A stretch of 6,714 nt of DNA from Coriobacteriales bacterium (GTDB taxonomy: Bacteria > Actinomycetota > Coriobacteriia > Coriobacteriales > UBA8131), in NCBI GenBank assembly GCA_031274985.1, contig JAISPK010000020.1, positions 1-6,714 of the forward strand, given 5' to 3'. The notes below the pieces were generated by a model. The model worked only from the letters and a program-made list of their open reading frames with translations. It ran no database searches and was not told where the DNA came from. This document shows, piece after piece, positions 1-6,264 of this stretch; the stretch's first letter is position 1; each line of letters begins with the position of its first letter. A program made the translations under genes and the position numbers.

Positions 1-711
1 CCCCGCTGGTGGATCCTCGGAGCGGGACGTGCGCCTCTCGCGACCGCCAGCAAGCTCGCGCCGCGAGAAGGCCTCGACAAAATCCCAGGCCGAGGGTTGA
101 CTGGTTCGGGCAATCACGGTGATTACGTCATTGAGGTCGGCGCTGCTCTTTCCCATGGCTAAAACGTATGATGCCAGCTTTTTTACTTCGCTGTTAAGCG
201 CCAGCGTGGAGCTCCCCACCAGCTCTGCCACTTTTACGGCAGCTTCCTGACTCAGGTGTATGTGATAACCCTGCGCCAGTTGGCGCACCATAGCCGGAAT
301 CTCCGAGCGCTTTTTTTCAGAGGCATCGATGACTGCTTTTTTGTCGAGGTCCCTGACCGCCTTTAAGAGGCGAGACTTCTCGGTGAGCTTAGTGGCGCTC
401 ATGACCAACACCGTGCTGGGCATGGGGCTTTTGAGATAGTCAATAAGCGCTTCGGTGAGCGCTTGCCCTGCTTTGTCAACTTCTTTGATTACCACAACTC
501 GTATCGGCGAGGCCAAGGGAGGCGTATTAAGGGAGTCGACGAGCGTGCGGGTATCGATTTCTTTGGTGCCATCGAGTATCTGGGAGTTAAAATCTATAGC
601 GCCAAGCTGTTCCATGCGAGCCCAAAGCTTTTTTATGACGGTTTGCGCCTTGAGTTCGTCGTTTCCGACAACCAAATAGGCATTCAGTAAATCTGTTGGT
701 TTTTCGCTCAA
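1..711 (-). CDS. holA: DNA polymerase III delta subunit, N-terminal part (partial)
   Basis: Delta is the subunit of the clamp loader that opens the beta sliding clamp during replication. The frame is open from a TTG at 711-709 to the left edge, giving 237 residues of a protein usually near 330; the C-terminal collar domain is mostly missing. Residues 8-17 (LLNAYLVVGN) and the following DELKAQ match the family's opening 'Yll.GeDe'. RVVVIKEVDKAG (71-82), STVLVMSATKL (99-109), IPAMVRQLAQGYHIHLSQEA (138-157), LVGSSTLALNSEVKKLASYV (164-183) and SAWDFVEAFSRRE (207-219) follow in the expected order. The TTG start is chosen because homology begins just after it; the only upstream candidate Shine-Dalgarno, AAAGG at 728-724, is 12 bases away, which is long. 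The frame stays open further upstream through the repeats, but nothing there resembles the family. The last 17 residues at the edge are Arg-rich and do not look like the expected sequence. Order comEC-holA is common. Confidence 0.88.
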   Translation of the reverse strand, partial: MSEKPTDLLNAYLVVGNDELKAQTVIKKLWARMEQLGAIDFNSQILDGTKEIDTRTLVDSLNTPPLASPIRVVVIKEVDKAGQALTEALIDYLKSPMPSTVLVMSATKLTEKSRLLKAVRDLDKKAVIDASEKKRSEIPAMVRQLAQGYHIHLSQEAAVKVAELVGSSTLALNSEVKKLASYVLAMGKSSADLNDVITVIARTSQPSAWDFVEAFSRRELAGGRERRTSRSEDPPAG

Positions 712-790
712 GGTGCTCGGTGGCCTTTCTCTTGGTGTTTTCGATGATGCTCTTGCAGGCTTCTCTCGGATTTGTTTATTGCTGTTTTGG

Positions 791-810
791 ATTCCCGCCT
801 TCGCGGGAAT
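791..810. repeat. 20-base inverted repeat of the dRS3-like ATTCCC-N8-GGGAAT type
   Basis: ATTCCCGCCTTCGCGGGAAT is a perfect 8-base inverted repeat around a 4-base centre (CTTC). It matches the pattern ATTCCC-N8-GGGAAT described as dRS3 in Neisseria; similar 'ATTCCCGC..GCGGGAAT' elements are scattered through many unrelated bacterial genomes. It lies in the gap between comEC and holA. Its right arm is also the first part of the adjoining 19-base tandem array. No T run follows on either strand, so it is not a classical intrinsic terminator. Confidence 0.85.
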
Positions 811-878
811 GACAGGGTGACGCAGGAATGACAGGGTGACGCGGGGATTACAAGGTGACGCGGGGATGACAGGGTGAC
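803..878. repeat. Four tandem copies of a 19-base unit
   Basis: Exact 19-base spacing gives units at 803-821, 822-840, 841-859 and 860-878. The last reads GCGGGGATGACAGGGTGAC. Unit 1 differs from it by one base (GGGAA for GGGGA), unit 2 by two, and unit 3 by two (ATTACAAGG for ATGACAGGG). All end in GGTGAC. A further GC and a diverged ACCTGACA follow before the comEC stop. Read as protein on the minus strand, the region produces the 'SFPRRRES' and 'VIPA'-type peptides that often create false hypothetical proteins. No coding role is supported. Confidence 0.9.
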
Positions 879-896
879 GCAACCTGACAAGAAGAT

Positions 897-3242
897 TCAG
901 AATGAGTCGCCTGTCATAGTAGCATACCTCAGTACCAGTGCCGTACCCTTGAACAGACAGGTAATGTCACCCCGCTCATCGGTTCTGAGCGTTCTGACCT
1001 CCGAGGCCTCCAGGGTATCCAGTATTTCTTGTGCAGGATGACCATAACGATTATTTGCCCCCACGCTGATGAGCGCTGTGGTGGTACCCAGAGATTCTAA
1101 CTGTGCGGGTAGCAGCGATTTTCTGCTTCCATGATGCCCAACTTTGAGGATGTCTGCCCGTAAGTCAGGGTAACGCTTAATAAGCAAGCTGAGTGTCTCA
1201 CTTTCGGCATCTCCGGTAAGCAGGGTTTGTTGTTCTGCGATTCCATCGTTGTTTGCATCGTATTGCAACAGGAGACAGATACTCTCCTCGTTGGATCCTT
1301 CGAATGCTGTGCCTGTGGGCCACAGTACCGTCAGGCACAAGGTGTCCCCTATCTTAAGCCTGTCACCGAGCTGCAGTTCCTGAACCTGCTCCTTTCCAAC
1401 AACCGCGTATGCATCAGTAAGGTATTCATTGTTTGCCTGATGCTCAAGTAGGCCCCGGGCAAAATAGACGGTTTCTACGTTAACCAGCCCTCTCAAGCGC
1501 CTGAGCGCTCCGGCGTGGTCGCTGTCGAGGTGCGTGATAATGACCGCCTGCAAGTGGTGGATATTGCAGCGAGCTAAGGCGTGCACCAGTGCGCTTTCAG
1601 ACGCGCCGGTATCGATGAGAATCGCTGCCCTGCGCTCCTGGATGAGGAGAGCGTCTCCCTGACCAATATCCATAACCGTGAGGCGGGGTGTAATAAAGGC
1701 GGGGGCAAGTTGTACGGTCAGGCATGCTGCCATGAGTATTGCCAGTGTAGCGCGGCGCAAGACCCTGCCCGTAGGCGCCGGCCAGGAATAGTATACAAGC
1801 AGAGCAGCACTGACCCCCAGGGCACAGGCCACGGGCAGAGGTATCTCCAGAGGAATCGAAGCCCAGGGTATCTGTGAGAACAGGGCGGCAACCCGGGCGC
1901 AGATATCTGCGCTGAACGCAGCCGCCTGCAGTAAGAACATGCCCAGGGGTTCGATCAGAGGGGTAAGAACTAAACTCAGCGCTCCGCAGACCAACGCCAG
2001 ACTGATCAAGGGGCCTCCCAACAGGTTTGCCAGAGGGCCTATCAGAGATAACACGCCAAAGGCGGGCACCGCGAGGGGCAACGTGGCCGATGACGCAGCA
2101 ATGGTAAGCGCCAAAGCCTGCGAAAATGCTCCGGGGCTCTTTGCTCTTCCCAGCGGTACTGCCGTGCTGATCCAATGAGACACCAAATTGGCAAAGAAGG
2201 ATATTCCCACCACAGCGCATACCGAGAGCCAAAATCCCAGCGAATAGGCATTGGCCGGATACAAAAGCAGCATGATGAGCGCTGCGGCGGTAAGGGCAGA
2301 GGGAGCGTGCCCGCGACGCCCGATGAATACCGAGCAGGCGGCCACGCCTGCCATGATCGCTGACCTGATTGCCGAAGGCTGAAGCCCGGTGAGGATCACA
2401 TAAAGCACCAACACCAGAAGAAGCAGCGCCACCTCGGTTGCCCGTCCAAGCGTAAGCCGCCTCAAAAACCAGCTGAGGAGTGCCGCTACCACCGCAAGAT
2501 GGGTTCCCGAGACCGCAATCAGATGCGCGAGCCCGCAGGTGATGAAATCCTGTCTCACGTCGCTTCCCTGAAGCTGTTCTCTGTTACCGAGCAAAACACC
2601 GGCAAGCAGGGCGGCACCGCTGCCTCCGATGCTCTCTATTCTCACACTGTTGTCGTGCCTAAAGCGGTCAATGGCTCCCCAGAGGTCTTGTGTAAACCCC
2701 CGGTTCTCTCGCACAGAAATGCTCAGTGTGCCGATACACCCGCGTTCATAGAGCCAACGCTGATCATCGCGCAACGGTGTAAAGGAGCAGTCTGCGTTTA
2801 TCAGGCTGCCCTTGGGGAGTTCAAGAGCAGTGTCATTCCAAAAGACTCGCACACGTACCCTGGTGCCATCACTCCTCAATACCAGTGCTTCTGACCCTCT
2901 TGAGCGAAGGTAATTGCTGGTGTCGTCAATGACGATGAGCTCCTGCTCACCAATGAGCTCCTGGTAGTGCTGCGCTTGTTCTGTCAGGTTACCGTAGAAT
3001 TGCGTTCCCAAGCCAAATCCGAGTGAGAATGCAAGCAGGGTAAGGAGCGGTTTGGAGAATAGTCTGCGCTTTTTGAAGCGAACGAGCACTGCGGCTAAGG
3101 CGCCCGCAGCTCCCAGAAATGGCAGGAGGATAGCAACCGCTATCCCTTGATACACGAGTTCTGCAGCCAGCGTGATTCCTCCCCACCCGGCTACCAACGG
3201 CAACAACAACACGGGCAGCATCGGGCGTAGCGGCTGTCTCAT
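897..3242 (-). CDS. comEC: ComEC/Rec2 DNA-uptake channel protein
   Basis: ComEC forms the membrane channel through which single-stranded DNA enters during natural transformation. The 781-residue product has the complete three-part family layout. Near the N-terminus are hydrophobic segments at about 10-56 and 66-84, then a DUF4131/OB-like extracellular domain at about 85-185. The Competence domain (about 205-515) has many membrane segments and the conserved LAHLIAVSGTHLAVVAALLS (238-257). A C-terminal metallo-beta-lactamase-like domain (about 520-775) shows LTVMDIGQGDALLIQ (521-535), IDTGA (543-547), THLDSDHAGAL (570-580), TGDAES (676-681), LKVGHHGSRKS (699-709) and YGHP (733-736). The H-x-D-x-D-H form is common in ComEC and suggests that the nuclease-like site is kept. 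The ATG overlaps the comEA stop; there is no strong Shine-Dalgarno, so re-initiation is likely. The reading frame is intact, so the comEA-comEC pair looks functional, although the pilus genes needed for transformation are not in the window. Confidence 0.96.
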   Translation of the reverse strand: MRQPLRPMLPVLLLPLVAGWGGITLAAELVYQGIAVAILLPFLGAAGALAAVLVRFKKRRLFSKPLLTLLAFSLGFGLGTQFYGNLTEQAQHYQELIGEQELIVIDDTSNYLRSRGSEALVLRSDGTRVRVRVFWNDTALELPKGSLINADCSFTPLRDDQRWLYERGCIGTLSISVRENRGFTQDLWGAIDRFRHDNSVRIESIGGSGAALLAGVLLGNREQLQGSDVRQDFITCGLAHLIAVSGTHLAVVAALLSWFLRRLTLGRATEVALLLLVLVLYVILTGLQPSAIRSAIMAGVAACSVFIGRRGHAPSALTAAALIMLLLYPANAYSLGFWLSVCAVVGISFFANLVSHWISTAVPLGRAKSPGAFSQALALTIAASSATLPLAVPAFGVLSLIGPLANLLGGPLISLALVCGALSLVLTPLIEPLGMFLLQAAAFSADICARVAALFSQIPWASIPLEIPLPVACALGVSAALLVYYSWPAPTGRVLRRATLAILMAACLTVQLAPAFITPRLTVMDIGQGDALLIQERRAAILIDTGASESALVHALARCNIHHLQAVIITHLDSDHAGALRRLRGLVNVETVYFARGLLEHQANNEYLTDAYAVVGKEQVQELQLGDRLKIGDTLCLTVLWPTGTAFEGSNEESICLLLQYDANNDGIAEQQTLLTGDAESETLSLLIKRYPDLRADILKVGHHGSRKSLLPAQLESLGTTTALISVGANNRYGHPAQEILDTLEASEVRTLRTDERGDITCLFKGTALVLRYATMTGDSF

Positions 3243-3973
3243 ACCGTAATCAGTGCTTCTATGGCTGCATATTTTTTCTCTCCAATGCCGGAAACCTGCT
3301 TGAGCTCTTCTTTAGTACTGAAAGCTCCATGCGCTGTTCGATAGTCGATGATCTTCTGCGCCGTTGCCGGGCCAATGCCGTTAAGGGTTTGCAGGGTGGC
3401 GGAATCCGCCGTGTTAATGTTCACGAGCGCTGGAGCTGATGGACCTGCTGTTGGTTGCTCAGGCGTGTTAGCGACCCCCGCATTAGGGGCATTGCTCGCG
3501 ACCTCATCAATTCGGGGGATGTGTATCTGTGCGCCGTCCTGTACTTTTTGCGCCAGATTGACCGTAGCCGAGGCGGCTTCTGTGGTGAGGCCGCCGGCAG
3601 CCTGCACTGCATCGCCCACGCGCGAGTTGCCGGCTATCGTATAGAGTCCCGGGTTAAGCACCGCGCCGGTCACATAAACGACTATTAACTGGGAGGCTGA
3701 GGTGACCTGGGTGTCCACAATCGGTGAAGTCGCAGTGCTGTCAAACTCTGTAGAGGGATGCTCTAAAGCTCTGCTCCCCTGCGGCTGTGCAATCTCCTCG
3801 TGATTCCACCCAGGTTGCACCACGCACAACCAAAACACCAGCGCTGCTATCAACACCGCAAAGGCACTAAGACCGTATGCCACAACTCGCGGAGATACCT
3901 TTAATCGAGTACTCAAGCTCTCAATCAAGGCAAGCTTTTCAAGCCCCTCAAGAACACCACCTCTGGTAGCCAT
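3239..3973 (-). CDS. comEA: Competence protein ComEA, membrane-anchored DNA receptor
   Basis: ComEA binds incoming double-stranded DNA at the outer face of the membrane and passes it to the ComEC channel. The 244-residue product has the full Gram-positive layout. A short cytoplasmic N-terminus is followed by one membrane segment at about 30-52 (VVAYGLSAFAVLIAALVFWL). A Ser/Thr/Pro-rich linker comes next. A SLBB-type domain lies at about 96-152, starting LIVVYVTGAVLNPGLYTI and including VGDAVQAAGGLT. After a second Pro/Ala-rich linker (157-182) comes the helix-hairpin-helix DNA-binding domain at 184-243, with VNINTADSATLQTLNGIGPA, then IIDYRTAHGAF, and a second hairpin VSGIGEKKYAAIEAL. The start ATG at 3973 has GAGGAG (3986-3981) 7 bases upstream. 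The stop TGA overlaps the comEC start as ATGA, so the two are one coupled unit. No frameshift is visible. Confidence 0.95.
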   Translation of the reverse strand: MATRGGVLEGLEKLALIESLSTRLKVSPRVVAYGLSAFAVLIAALVFWLCVVQPGWNHEEIAQPQGSRALEHPSTEFDSTATSPIVDTQVTSASQLIVVYVTGAVLNPGLYTIAGNSRVGDAVQAAGGLTTEAASATVNLAQKVQDGAQIHIPRIDEVASNAPNAGVANTPEQPTAGPSAPALVNINTADSATLQTLNGIGPATAQKIIDYRTAHGAFSTKEELKQVSGIGEKKYAAIEALITV

Positions 3974-4036
3974 AACTGCACTCCTCTATCATCTCGTTCA
4001 CTCTTCCTAAACTATTGATGATACAGGTCAGTTCTA

Positions 4037-4057
4037 AACCAAAACTTAACCAAAACT
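4037..4057. repeat. Two 10-base direct repeats upstream of comEA, 11-base period
   Basis: AACCAAAACT occurs at 4037-4046 and again at 4048-4057, separated by a single T. On the minus strand, the coding sense of comEA, this reads AGTTTTGGTT twice. The period of 11 bases is close to one helical turn, so both copies would present the same face of DNA. They lie about 65-85 bases before the comEA start, in the 141-base gap after thiI, a place suited to a regulator site. They also overlap the T-rich run after the candidate terminator, so chance T-richness is a real alternative. No clear -35/-10 pair was found in the gap; a TATCAT at 4023-4018 is the best -10 but lacks a good partner. Confidence 0.4.
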
Positions 4058-4058
4058 A

Positions 4059-4075
4059 AACTCGGGCCCTGAGTT
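4059..4075 (-). terminator. Weak candidate intrinsic terminator after thiI
   Basis: On the minus strand AACTC (4075-4071) and GAGTT (4063-4059) can pair around a 7-base AGGGCCC loop, followed by a T-rich but interrupted run TTTAGTTTTGGTT. The 5-base-pair stem is short and the T run is broken, so it would be a poor terminator. It lies 40 bases after the thiI stop, where a boundary between the housekeeping genes and comEA-comEC would be expected. Confidence 0.3.
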
Positions 4076-4114
4076 AATGAGCCGTGCGGGATAGGGGGAT
4101 GGAGGGTTTGAAGC

Positions 4115-5278
4115 CTAACGCTGGTCGAGCGAGCGCAGGATTTCCTCTACCCATTGTTCGTGCGGGAGGGTCTGCCAGATTGCCTCAACCTCTTCTAAGG
4201 AGGCATGCGTCTCGGGGTTGCGCGGCATAAAGAGGGTGCAGCAGTCGTCAGTGCTCCTTGTGGAGATATCAAAGGTGCCCAGCTGTTGTGCCTGCTTGAT
4301 GATGTCCTGCTTGTCGGTTCCAATGAGGGGCCTGAACACCGGCAGGGTTGCCACTGTATCTACGGCCAGGATGTTATCGAGTGTCTGCGATGCCACCTGA
4401 CCGAGGGACTCCCCCGTTACCAGACCCTTGGCACCGAGGCGCACAGCCAGGGCTCCCCCAACGGCAAACATGAGTCTCCGGTATAAGATGATGCGGAGTT
4501 TTTCTGGCACGGCCAGCGCAATGGCACGTTGATAGACACCAAAATGCACGCAGTACACATCCGCAAGCCCGCCAAAGGGCTCAAGCGCACCTGCTATCTC
4601 CCCTACCAGGACAGAAGAACTATCCGGCGTTTCGGGAGCACCGGAAAAATGCAGGCCTATGACCCGAGCACCGCGGCGCACCATCTGCCAGGCGGCAACC
4701 GGTGAATCCAAACCACTGGAGAGCAAACACACCAGGGTTCCGGCAGTTCCTACCGGCAAACCTCCCACCGCCGGCGCGCTGCGAGCATACACATAGGCCT
4801 CGTTTTTGATGATCTCAACGAATACGGTTGCATCCGGATCCTTCATCCTGACGGTTTTTGCTTCGGTGTGTTCCATCAGATACGAGCCGATCACCCGGTT
4901 AAGCTCCATACTGTCCAACTCAAAGTCCGTATTGGCGCGCCGGGCACTCACCCTGAAGCTGCCAAAAGGCTCGCAGCTCACCAGAGCTCGCAGAGCTCCG
5001 TCGTTTAAGGACTCCAGCGTTCTCGATACCTTCTCTCCCAAGGAGACCCGGGCCACACCGGGCACTTTGAGCAACAACTCAAAGGCCTCGAGGCCCTGCT
5101 CAAAGCTTTGTGCAAATACCAGCAGACGCCCCGAAGTGCGGCTGACTTCAAGCGCCAGGCCGGATTTATTGAGGGTCTGCTTAACATTTGTTATGAGTTG
5201 ACGCTCGAACTTCGGCCTGTTTCTCCCCTTGAGGCCGAGCTCATGGTAGTGAACTAAAAGTACGTGCTTTCTCAACAA
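4115..5278 (-). CDS. thiI: tRNA 4-thiouridine synthetase ThiI, without rhodanese domain
   Basis: ThiI adenylates uridine 8 of tRNA and exchanges oxygen for sulfur supplied by an IscS-type cysteine desulfurase; in some bacteria it also supplies sulfur for thiamine. The 387-residue product has the short layout. An N-terminal ferredoxin-like segment contains YHELGLKGRNRPKFE (11-25). A THUMP domain follows at about 60-170. The PP-loop ATP pyrophosphatase domain begins at 181 with LVCLLSSGLDSPVAAWQM, then has GLVTGESLGQVASQTLDNI (285-303), RPLIGTDKQDII (316-327) and DDCCTLFMPRNPETHA (344-359). The PP-loop reads SSGLDS rather than the usual SGG-x-DS. There is no C-terminal rhodanese domain, and the pair Cys346-Cys347 is the likely catalytic cysteine site. 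The start is TTG at 5278; a second TTG follows immediately, and no earlier start exists because the rpoZ stop TAA is in the same frame six bases upstream. No strong Shine-Dalgarno is visible, which suggests coupling to rpoZ. No cysteine desulfurase lies in the window. Confidence 0.93.
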   Translation of the reverse strand: MLRKHVLLVHYHELGLKGRNRPKFERQLITNVKQTLNKSGLALEVSRTSGRLLVFAQSFEQGLEAFELLLKVPGVARVSLGEKVSRTLESLNDGALRALVSCEPFGSFRVSARRANTDFELDSMELNRVIGSYLMEHTEAKTVRMKDPDATVFVEIIKNEAYVYARSAPAVGGLPVGTAGTLVCLLSSGLDSPVAAWQMVRRGARVIGLHFSGAPETPDSSSVLVGEIAGALEPFGGLADVYCVHFGVYQRAIALAVPEKLRIILYRRLMFAVGGALAVRLGAKGLVTGESLGQVASQTLDNILAVDTVATLPVFRPLIGTDKQDIIKQAQQLGTFDISTRSTDDCCTLFMPRNPETHASLEEVEAIWQTLPHEQWVEEILRSLDQR

Positions 5279-5281
5279 GGT

Positions 5282-5629
5282 TTATTCAGATTCATTGTTG
5301 AGCTCAAGGCCCAGCTCAACATCAAATTCAAAAGCGTCGTCTACAGCAGTCTCGAGAGCGGCCTCTTCGATTACCTCTACGTTATGGAATTTATTGCGAT
5401 CGTAGCTGATCTCGTCACGCTCGATCTCTTCCATGGCAAGAGAGAGTGGTTTGCGCCCGGCGAGTTGAGCAATCTGATTGGCTGAGTTCAAGACCTTTGC
5501 ACGGTCACGCTGACCCCGCATCATGTCGTTGATATCCTGCGCTCGCTCGGAGGCAACTGCGCAGAGCAGGAATTTATCGTTCTCGGTTTTCTTGAGTAGC
5601 TCATCTATTGGTGGCTGCATTAATGACAT
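5282..5629 (-). CDS. rpoZ: DNA-directed RNA polymerase omega subunit
   Basis: Omega is the small RNA polymerase subunit that helps fold and hold the beta-prime subunit. The 115-residue product carries the family core: QPPIDELLKKTENDKFLL (5-22) corresponds to 'PsIDeLlekvdskYsLv', SERAQDIND (27-35) to the 'AkRARqin' helix, and RKPLSLAMEEIERDEI (59-74) to 'kPLsiAleEi..gki'. After the core comes an acidic tail (about 84-115, rich in Glu and Asp, including DDAFEFDVELGLELNN). Many omega proteins have a variable C-terminal extension, so this is not alarming, but its composition stands out. The position directly after gmk supports the call. The start at 5629 is chosen by its Shine-Dalgarno. The TAA stop is followed by one triplet and then the TTG start of thiI in the same frame. 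Confidence 0.93.
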   Translation of the reverse strand: MSLMQPPIDELLKKTENDKFLLCAVASERAQDINDMMRGQRDRAKVLNSANQIAQLAGRKPLSLAMEEIERDEISYDRNKFHNVEVIEEAALETAVDDAFEFDVELGLELNNESE

Positions 5630-5634
5630 CTTAA

Positions 5635-5640
5635 CTCCTT
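5635..5640 (-). promoter_or_regulatory. Ribosome binding site deciding the rpoZ start
   Basis: AAGGAG on the minus strand lies 5 bases before the ATG at 5629 and 14 bases before a second in-frame ATG at 5620. The first ATG is therefore preferred. The site lies in the 29-base gap between gmk and rpoZ. Confidence 0.7.
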
Positions 5641-5658
5641 TGTATTACGACAGGCGCC

Positions 5659-6264
5659 TTACGTGGTGGCCTGTATATTGCCTTTTTGGGTGATCAAAGA
5701 AACGAGTTCTTGCAATGCTTTCTCTAAATCATCGTTGATAATGACAACATTATAGCTGTCTTTGGCTTGTATCTCTATCTCTGCCGTTTTGAGGCGTTGG
5801 GAGATTGATTGATCGTCCTCGGTACCTCGCTGTTTCAAGCGCCTTTTGAGTTCTTCGAGTGAGGGTGGGGCAATAAAGATGGATACCACCTCGCTCATGT
5901 GGCTTTTTACCTGCATGAATCCCTGGGGATCAATCTCCAAAATGAGGTCTTTGCCCTCACCAAGCGCCTTGTTGACCTCACTGGTGAGCGTGCCGTACCT
6001 CCTGCCGTGAACCTCGGCCCACTCCACAAAACCGCCGTTTTGAATGAGTTGGTCAAACTCTTCTTCGGTTTTGAAGTAGTAGTCTACGCCCTCGACATCA
6101 CCCGGTCGCGGGGGTCGAGTGGTAGCAGATACGCTCAGCGCCAAATTTGGCAGCGCTTTGAGCGCAGCGGCAACTAAAGTCCCCTTTCCCACTCCGGAAG
6201 GGCCGGAAACTATGAAAAGGCTACCTCTTGCCTTACTGTTCTGTTGGTTTGGCGCAAGTATCAC
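5659..6264 (-). CDS. gmk: Guanylate kinase
   Basis: Guanylate kinase phosphorylates GMP to GDP using ATP and feeds GTP, dGTP and (p)ppGpp synthesis in the cytoplasm. The 201-residue product has the usual length. The P-loop GPSGVGKGT is at 21-29. The GMP-binding region includes SATTRPPRPGDVEGVDYYF (46-64) and EWAEVHGRRYGT (81-92). LEIDPQG (109-115) matches the family's 'hDIDxQG' strand, with Glu and Pro replacing the commoner Asp and Val. The Arg-rich lid RLKQRGTED is at 142-150, and YNVVIINDDL (171-180) matches the usual C-terminal 'YDyvivNddl'. The start codon is GTG (6264-6262) and overlaps the mihF stop by 4 bases. No clear Shine-Dalgarno precedes it, so translation probably depends on ribosomes ending on mihF. 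The product leads into rpoZ after 29 bases. Pairing of gmk with rpoZ is widespread in bacteria. Confidence 0.97.
   Translation of the reverse strand: MILAPNQQNSKARGSLFIVSGPSGVGKGTLVAAALKALPNLALSVSATTRPPRPGDVEGVDYYFKTEEEFDQLIQNGGFVEWAEVHGRRYGTLTSEVNKALGEGKDLILEIDPQGFMQVKSHMSEVVSIFIAPPSLEELKRRLKQRGTEDDQSISQRLKTAEIEIQAKDSYNVVIINDDLEKALQELVSLITQKGNIQATT

Larger units (their letters stand above)
712..896. other. 185-base non-coding gap between comEC and holA
   Basis: The gap holds the inverted repeat and 19-base array in its comEC-proximal half (791-880). About 80 bases of unremarkable sequence precede holA. No convincing -35/-10 pair was found for holA, and no T-tailed terminator for comEC. The holA gene may therefore be co-transcribed with comEA-comEC, as its order in many bacteria suggests. 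Confidence 0.6.

Noticed and set aside
570..576. Unusual metal-site variant H-x-D-x-D-H in the ComEC C-terminal domain (positions are residues 571-576 of the protein)
   Set aside because: This form is frequent among ComEC proteins, so it is not a sign of a broken or novel enzyme.
791..810. Hairpin as an intrinsic terminator of comEC
   Set aside because: The stem is good, but on the minus strand it is followed by CCAAAACAGC, with no T run, and on the plus strand by GACAGGG.
803..878. Possible CRISPR array
   Set aside because: The 19-base units are directly adjacent with no spacers, and no cas genes are present.
791..878. Repeats as DNA-uptake signal sequences linked to comEC
   Set aside because: Uptake sequences are short words spread at high density over a genome. 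One local cluster beside comEC gives no support, and genome-wide counts cannot be made here.
708..890. A 60-residue minus-strand open frame over the repeat cluster
   Set aside because: Its peptide is a translation of the tandem repeats (SFPRRRES-type), has no ribosome binding site of note, and overlaps the holA start. It is a known kind of false gene created by this repeat class.
1597..2232. A 211-residue minus-strand open frame inside comEC
   Set aside because: It is a shifted-frame shadow of the membrane domain of comEC, with no family resemblance and a Gly/Arg/Ser-rich composition.
4037..4057. Direct repeats as LytTR-type regulator sites
   Set aside because: Part of the pattern resembles the loose LytTR consensus, but the 11-base period does not match the usual spacing of about 21-22 bases between repeat starts.
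4806..5201. A 131-residue plus-strand open frame opposite thiI
   Set aside because: It is antisense to conserved ThiI domains, with no recognisable motif and no clear ribosome binding site.
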